From NCBI GenBank assembly GCA_973895155.1, contig OZ316898.1, forward strand, positions 14,136,001 to 14,200,000: DNA of 64,000 nt. The letters are read 5' to 3'. Both the position numbers and the translations under genes were made by a program. Origin of the DNA: Marsupella aquatica. Taxonomy: Eukaryota > Marchantiophyta. Below are positions 63,736 through 64,000 of the stretch, piece by piece (position 1 is the first letter of the stretch; the number at the start of each line of letters is the position of its first letter). The notes beneath the pieces were generated by a model. That model saw nothing but the letters and a program-made list of their open reading frames with translations, had not been told where the DNA came from and searched no databases.

Positions 63736-64000
63736 ATGCATCTGTACGTTGTGCTTTTTGACATATTTTCCCATAAGGAGAACCACCGCATGGATCCCCC
63801 TTGCTGTTTCTTTTGTGATGAGACGGATGATGTGGTCTTTTGTGATGGGCCTTGTAGTAGACATTTTCACTTTGTTGGTGAAAAAGGTATGCAGGGACCT
63901 GCTTGCACTCCTGTAACATTGCCTAAAAACAATGACTGGAGGGCACCATGGGTTTGTGAATTGTGTGCTGCCAGCAGAGCTAGATGCTTTGCTTGTGGAC
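63736..64000 (+). CDS. EDM2-like PHD-finger protein, cut by the window end
   Basis: The frame is open from 63736 to the last base. It encodes a PHD-type zinc finger: CCFFCDETDDVVFCDGPC, then SRHFH, a spacer ending DWRAPWVCELC, and the start of a further CxxC (RCFACG). The order C-x2-C, FCDGPC, H-x-H, C-x2-C, C-F-A-C-G matches the first finger of plant EDM2 (the CCEG.C.RSFH and QHQCFACG pattern). In Arabidopsis EDM2 reads histone marks and controls polyadenylation at intronic transposons and the RPP7 gene. The exon probably begins at 63778 after the acceptor TTTTCCCATAAG; the ATG at 63736 lies just after a TGA and may not be used. The C-terminal methyltransferase-like part would lie outside the window. 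Confidence 0.65.
   Translation, partial: MHLYVVLFDIFSHKENHRMDPPCCFFCDETDDVVFCDGPCSRHFHFVGEKGMQGPACTPVTLPKNNDWRAPWVCELCAASRARCFACG

Noticed and set aside
1-64000. tRNA, rRNA or organelle-derived segments
   Set aside because: I looked for cloverleaf-like and rRNA-conserved words and saw none that I could support by eye; a tRNAscan or Rfam run would be decisive.

Overview
The window is nuclear DNA from a land plant. The evidence is a split homologue of the plant m6A-writer subunit FIP37, Tork-type Ty1/Copia elements primed by tRNA-iMet, interstitial (TTTAGGG)n tracts, and many short hAT-type MITEs. Genes are sparse and separated by repeats. I cannot name the species; a non-seed plant is only a guess.

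Layout. 1-372 is the open 3' end of an unidentified coding frame. 440-1170 is a degenerate repeat field. 2840-4780 is an old, diverged duplication. 4850-9412 (minus) is a 1520-residue intronless ORF built mainly from seven copies of a ~175-residue module; a 123-bp minisatellite lies just upstream at 9715-10355. 10870-12648 holds three MITEs. 13180-19465 is a decayed Copia element (Copia-1) with a MITE inside its reverse transcriptase. 19504-19844 is a solo LTR. 21771-27834 is a nearly intact Copia element (Copia-2) with a perfect 5-bp target duplication.

28196-34989 is a stack of nested insertions that can be ordered from the sequence alone. A 'B' MITE with a perfect 8-bp duplication (CTTTGAGG) was split by a 6.28-kb element of unknown class with a perfect 5-bp duplication (GGGGA). 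That element carries a GC-rich leader of G-run/TTAAA/C-run hairpins and a 664-codon frame with several stops. It was then hit by a 1683-bp non-autonomous CACTA transposon with a TGA duplication and inverted subterminal arrays of 24-bp TCCGAT units.

35183-41765 is transposon debris and MITEs, one nested inside another. 42151-46565 (minus) is the FIP37/WTAP homologue: 14 coding exons, 356 residues, reconstructed with phase-consistent splice sites. 47161-48107 is a candidate Helitron carrying a proline-codon minisatellite. 48996-50731 contains more MITEs and simple repeats. 55487-56907 (plus) is a two-exon gene for a Lys/Pro/Glu-rich repeat protein. 59060-60660 is a field of palindromic GGGATACC/GGTATCCC units. 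61903-62199 is another MITE. The window ends inside a PHD-finger gene resembling EDM2 (63736-64000).

The genes do not form a pathway or operon. FIP37 (RNA methylation) and the EDM2-like PHD protein (chromatin reading at transposon-rich loci in flowering plants) are the only two whose roles can be inferred from known families.
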